DNA of 64,000 nt from Clostridiales bacterium (lineage in GTDB: Bacteria > Bacillota > Clostridia > Lachnospirales > Lachnospiraceae): the NCBI GenBank assembly GCA_019420275.1, contig JAHZHN010000001.1:210634-274633 (forward strand), written 5' to 3'. Below the pieces are notes generated by a model. That model was not told the DNA's origin. It did not search any database and saw nothing but the letters and a program-made list of their open reading frames with translations. This document shows positions 60,213 through 64,000 of this stretch, in pieces. Positions within the stretch are counted from its first letter, which is position 1. Each line of letters starts with the position of its first letter. Both the position numbers and the translations under genes were made by a program.

Positions 60213-61262
60213 CTACGCTCCGGCTTCTTCTGGAAGTGGTTTCTTTAAGACAAATAACAAAAGTGCTGTCACCAATGATCCTACAATGATTGCAATGATA
60301 AACCACAACTTATTTCCTACAACCGGAAGAACAATAAAGCCTCCATGGGGTACCGGGCAGGTTACTTTGCCAATCACACCGACTACAGCTCCTACAATAT
60401 TACCAATGATCGTTGCCGGATATACTGCTTTCGGATCTTTTAACGCAAACGGAATCGCGCCCTCTGTAATGCCTAGGCAGCCCATGATTCCAACCACAAC
60501 TGCATTTTCCCTCTCTTCCGAAGTGTATTTCTTTTTTGCAATGATTGTAGAGAGAAAGATACCAATCGGCGGTATGGCTACTAAGATTCGAAAAATACCA
60601 TTCGGTTCCATGATTCCTTCATTTATCAATGCTAACGTAAACATGGAAACCGCTTTCGTAACTGGTCCGCCAAAATCAATCTCTGCGAAAGCACCCATAA
60701 ACACTGCGATTCCCAGTGAGCTTGCCCCATTTAAATTCGTCATAAAGTTCGTCAATGCTGTCATTACAAATGAAATCGGAACAGCAATGATATAATAATA
60801 GGCAAACCCAATGACCAATGTCACCACAACCGGAATTACAATAATAGGCATAATGGATCGAAGTGTTTTCCCTACGGGAAGACCTTTCATCCATTTCACC
60901 ATATAACCAGCCAGAAGCCCCAGGAACAATGCCCCTAGAAAGCCAGATTTTACTTCATTTCCACCAATGACAATAGCATTATTGGCAATGTATCCTAAGA
61001 TAAGACCGGGAGTCAGTCCTGGTTTTCCTGCCACCGAATACGCTATATAACCAGAGAATATTGGAATCATAAGGGCCATACCTGCTTTACCTAATTGATT
61101 CAAATAAGTCATAACAGCGCCATTTGGAACAAGCCCTGCTTCTGTTTGCTGTGCCCCCAATAATGAAATGGCCATAAGCACTCCACCTGCTACAACTACC
61201 GGCATCATGAACGAAACACCGCTAAGAAGATGTTTCTGTACGTCTTTTAAAATTTTTTTCAT
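60213..61262 (-). CDS. PTS fructose-family IIC component
   Basis: The 349-residue permease begins KKILKDVQKHLLSGVSFMMPVVVAGGVLMAISLL, the standard start of fructose-type EIIC, and has GxxAGKPGLTPGLILGY and PVPHGGFIVLPVVG blocks. It moves the sugar across the membrane while IIB phosphorylates it. It is separate from IIA and IIB, like E. coli FrwC, not fused as in FruA. It is the last gene before a strong terminator, so no sugar-phosphate enzyme follows. Confidence 0.93.
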   Translation of the reverse strand: MKKILKDVQKHLLSGVSFMMPVVVAGGVLMAISLLGAQQTEAGLVPNGAVMTYLNQLGKAGMALMIPIFSGYIAYSVAGKPGLTPGLILGYIANNAIVIGGNEVKSGFLGALFLGLLAGYMVKWMKGLPVGKTLRSIMPIIVIPVVVTLVIGFAYYYIIAVPISFVMTALTNFMTNLNGASSLGIAVFMGAFAEIDFGGPVTKAVSMFTLALINEGIMEPNGIFRILVAIPPIGIFLSTIIAKKKYTSEERENAVVVGIMGCLGITEGAIPFALKDPKAVYPATIIGNIVGAVVGVIGKVTCPVPHGGFIVLPVVGNKLWFIIAIIVGSLVTALLLFVLKKPLPEEAGA

Positions 61263-61265
61263 TGA

Positions 61266-61583
61266 TTATGATTCTCCTTCCACGAGTGCTGCCACTTGAT
61301 CCATTAGAGCATCTACATTTGAGATTGCTTCGTCTACATCGGTACGAATGATAGGTTTGCCTTCAAATCGTTCTTCTCCTTCTATAACAACACTAACTGC
61401 TAAAATAACAACATCCGCGCTTGCCACATCTTCTTCCGTTAATTCGTTTTCAATACCTAACCCACCTTGTGTCTCAATTTTTACCTCGAATCCTCTTTTC
61501 TTGCATGCCTTTTCTAAACACTCCTGTGCCATATATGTATGTGCGATTCCTGTCGGACAGGCTGTAATTCCGATCACTTTCAT
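61266..61583 (-). CDS. PTS fructose-family IIB component
   Basis: The 105-residue protein starts MKVIGITACPTGIAHTYMAQE. Cys9 in ACPTGIAHTYMA is the phosphorylated residue of fructose-type IIB. It takes phosphate from the IIA histidine and passes it to the sugar at IIC. Its ATG overlaps the IIA stop by 4 bp, and IIC follows after 3 bp. Confidence 0.95.
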   Translation of the reverse strand: MKVIGITACPTGIAHTYMAQECLEKACKKRGFEVKIETQGGLGIENELTEEDVASADVVILAVSVVIEGEERFEGKPIIRTDVDEAISNVDALMDQVAALVEGES

Positions 61584-62047
61584 TGACGTTCCCTCACTTT
61601 CCTATTTACTTCATCGATTAATTTGTACATTTCTTGTTCTGACTTCACAGTTAATAATTGCTCTTTAAATTCATCATTTACTAATTTTTTGCTTATTTCT
61701 GACAGAAATATCAAATGATAATTTCCTGCATCCGCTTGCGGTACCCCAATCAGCAATACTAATTTCACCAAATGATCACTGTTATTATCCCAGACAAACT
61801 CCTTTTTTGTTCTCAATATACCAACAAACGGCCGTTTGACTGCATCACTTTTCCCATGTGGAATTGCCACCAAAAATCCCAGTGAAGTTGGCATAATCTT
61901 TTCTCGTGCTTCTACTGCTTTCCGATAACTTTCTTTATCGTTTAATAAATGCAATTCATCAGCCTTATCAATAAGATAAGAAAGACAGGAATCCCTATCT
62001 GATAAATCGCTGTCAATCTTTATCAATTCTTTCCTTATCAAGCTCAT
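61580..62047 (-). CDS. PTS fructose/mannitol-type IIA component
   Basis: The 155-residue protein has the fructose-type IIA motif LGFLVAIPHGKSDAVKRP, with His64 the phosphorylated residue that receives phosphate from HPr. The start is uncertain: I use the ATG at 62047 after GGAGGAA, but a TTG two codons downstream is better spaced. Either start lies inside the 3' end of the regulator gene, a sign of translational coupling. Confidence 0.9.
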   Translation of the reverse strand: MSLIRKELIKIDSDLSDRDSCLSYLIDKADELHLLNDKESYRKAVEAREKIMPTSLGFLVAIPHGKSDAVKRPFVGILRTKKEFVWDNNSDHLVKLVLLIGVPQADAGNYHLIFLSEISKKLVNDEFKEQLLTVKSEQEMYKLIDEVNRKVRERQ

Positions 62048-63956
62048 TTCCTCCAAAAATTTGTTTCATCAGTTCTTCTCTTGTATCCGCAGAACTTAGT
62101 AATTCTACTATTTCCTTTGACTTAATAAATGCAAATGCTTCTTTTAATACAAGTTTTGCCAGCTTTATATCTTTTTCCGCGATTGCACAAAAAACTACGA
62201 CTTTGACCCGATATTTTGACCACTTCATTGGCTCTTTATTGACCCAAACTGCCAGACATGTCTGTTTAACAGTGGATACTTCCGCATGAGGTATTGCACC
62301 TCCAAAAACATTGTCTGTTGCACCTTTTTTCTCTCGATCAAAGATTGATGCTTCAAAATTCTTTGTTACGAGATCTGCTTGTCGCAGTTGATCGCATACT
62401 TTATGAATCATTGTATCTTTATCCATTTTGCCTTCGTGAAAAAACACATGCGCAGGTTGCAAATATTTTTTTCTTCCAGCAACATTTAGGGGGGTATGTT
62501 CTGGGATTGAATGTTCTATTTTTTCTTTATAAACCTCTTCTATTTTTCGTAAATCATTTGCATTTAACAACATCGAAACGATGACAACTGTTACATCTTG
62601 TATTTCCAATGGAACCGTTGAAACGATAAAATCAATATTGGAATACTCAAAATGATTGATGTCATCCAATGAGGCGAGTTCAATGATATCCAAGGGTGGA
62701 AGGATTCTTCGAATTTTATTCGCAATAAAGGTTGATGTTGCCAGCCCATTGAGACAAACAACAACGATTCTTTTGCTCTTTTTCTGCTTCTCCAACGCAT
62801 TTTGAAAATACAACATCAAGAATCCAACTTCATCTTCTGTCATTTTTAACCCTAATTCTTTTACAAATGGATCCAGCACCAGCCATGTTAATTCAAACAT
62901 CATACGATATTCCGATTTAATTTCATCCAGCATAGGATTCTTCAGCATGATCTTATACTTTAGCCGATGGATCATTGGAATCATATGAAGGTATAAACTT
63001 TCATATAATTCATGATCTTGCTGCAGATCCACATACGAACAAGCCGACATTCTATCAATCATATCCCGAATCTTCTTTGCAAATTCTTCATCATAACTTG
63101 TATTTGCAGGTTTAAATGATATTCTATTTGCTTTTAGATAAACGGAAAACAGATAAATATCACCATCAGAAAAATGAACCTCTGTTTTTTTCTCCACTAA
63201 CTCCAGCAAATCTTTTGCAATGACATAGTTCATAAGTTTCATGATTTGTTCTGAAAAAAACTCATCGTGTTCCATATTGTGATGATACCCTTTTCCCACA
63301 CGGTACACTAAAGCCAGCAATGCATGGAAAACATTTTCCAAATAATAGTCTGCGACATAATATATATTGTAGGATTTAAGGTTTGTAACAATCTCATAAC
63401 AGGTTTTTATATATTGAAAAGGATAAAACTCTGCTAATATTTCACGGTATTCCTGATCTCTGAAATTTAAATTCGTAGTTTTTTTCACATATTCATGAAA
63501 TACGATCAAAGTCTTATTCCATTTGATTTCTTTTCCTACTAACCTCGTCCCTTGTTCATTTCCTACAAGTTCCAGTGTTCCTTCCTGGAAGATATTCTTT
63601 TTGAGATAATTTAAATCTGCAATAATTGAACTTGTGCTCACCATAAATTTTTCAGCCATGGATTGATAGGTAATGGTCTGTTCCTGAAACAAAAGAATCT
63701 TTAGCATCTGATTTCTTCTGTATTCAGGACTATAGAAGTCTTCTTCCGTTTTCCCGTTTTTTTCAGAAGACTGTAATCGAATGCCAACCCCTGGTTTCTT
63801 TTGAAATGAATTGCCCTGTGCTTCCAAAGCCGCTAGGTCGTTATGTATCGTTCTTTTCGAAACCTGAAGAGTTTCTGCCAATGATTCAACGGTCAAAAAA
63901 CCAGACGAATATTTGAAAATTTCTAATAATTTCTTTTGTCTAACAGCAACTTTCAC
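62013..63956 (-). CDS. PRD-containing PTS-controlled transcriptional regulator (MtlR/LicR type)
   Basis: The 647-residue protein has two helix-turn-helix regions (VESLAETLQVSKRTIHNDLAALE near 22-45; MAEKFMVSTSSIIADLNYL near 101), two PTS regulation domains (about 185-400), a IIB-like domain with Cys in VVVCLNGLATS (about 408-420) and a C-terminal IIA-like domain with IPHAEV. This is the activator architecture of MtlR and LicR, switched by phosphorylation through HPr and EII. It heads the operon with IIA, IIB and IIC, so it probably induces them. GTG start after GTGAGGT. Confidence 0.92.
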   Translation of the reverse strand: MKVAVRQKKLLEIFKYSSGFLTVESLAETLQVSKRTIHNDLAALEAQGNSFQKKPGVGIRLQSSEKNGKTEEDFYSPEYRRNQMLKILLFQEQTITYQSMAEKFMVSTSSIIADLNYLKKNIFQEGTLELVGNEQGTRLVGKEIKWNKTLIVFHEYVKKTTNLNFRDQEYREILAEFYPFQYIKTCYEIVTNLKSYNIYYVADYYLENVFHALLALVYRVGKGYHHNMEHDEFFSEQIMKLMNYVIAKDLLELVEKKTEVHFSDGDIYLFSVYLKANRISFKPANTSYDEEFAKKIRDMIDRMSACSYVDLQQDHELYESLYLHMIPMIHRLKYKIMLKNPMLDEIKSEYRMMFELTWLVLDPFVKELGLKMTEDEVGFLMLYFQNALEKQKKSKRIVVVCLNGLATSTFIANKIRRILPPLDIIELASLDDINHFEYSNIDFIVSTVPLEIQDVTVVIVSMLLNANDLRKIEEVYKEKIEHSIPEHTPLNVAGRKKYLQPAHVFFHEGKMDKDTMIHKVCDQLRQADLVTKNFEASIFDREKKGATDNVFGGAIPHAEVSTVKQTCLAVWVNKEPMKWSKYRVKVVVFCAIAEKDIKLAKLVLKEAFAFIKSKEIVELLSSADTREELMKQIFGGNELDKERIDKD

Positions 63957-64000
63957 AATAACCTCACCAACTTAATTTAATCTAACATAGCTTCAAATTG

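Overview
The window is low-GC Firmicutes DNA. It has strong Shine-Dalgarno sites, HrcA/CIRCE heat-shock control, two oxygen-sensitive glycyl radical enzymes and a Crh-like HPr. The gene content fits an anaerobic gut Lachnospiraceae-type Clostridium; this assignment is inference from content, not a database match.

1-13 kb holds housekeeping genes on the minus strand: the start of mtaB, thiI with a cysteine desulfurase, rsmE, prmA, then after a small accessory insert dnaJ-dnaK-grpE-hrcA behind a perfect CIRCE. 13-18 kb is a DeoR regulator, a fructose-6-phosphate aldolase-like enzyme and a YbiW-type glycyl radical enzyme, with the activating enzyme divergent. This matches the gene set of the E. 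coli 1,5-anhydroglucitol-6-phosphate ('anhydroglycolysis') pathway. 18-28.5 kb carries a membrane protein, tyrS, a DUF711/ACT pair, a metallo-hydrolase, coaE, polA, cysK, an Rrf2 regulator and a NUDIX hydrolase. 28.5-31.8 kb is a second, PflD-like glycyl radical enzyme with its own activase.

32-43.2 kb is the most unusual part. It looks like a signalling island: two paralogous small envelope proteins, a von Willebrand A protein, an acidic secreted protein, a YARHG-domain protein, and a four-gene operon. That operon encodes an unknown cytosolic protein, two membrane Ser/Thr kinases and a pseudokinase. The pseudokinase ectodomain is built from the ectodomain types of both kinases joined in series. 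Three promoters in the island share an identical 18-bp box at a fixed distance from a -10 hexamer.

43.3-45 kb is a decayed integrative element in the 3' end of a tRNA-Leu(CAA) gene: a 24-bp att-like repeat, a disrupted integrase, a small HTH protein and several strong hairpins. 45-54 kb has a BFD-like ferredoxin, an AI-2E family transporter, a probable 6S RNA, a DUF5662 protein and gltBD. 54-64 kb has a MATE exporter, an OPT transporter with a PqqD-like and a winged-helix-like protein, pepD, and a fructose-family PTS (IIA, IIB, IIC) behind a PRD regulator. I saw no CRISPR array, rRNA or intact insertion sequence.
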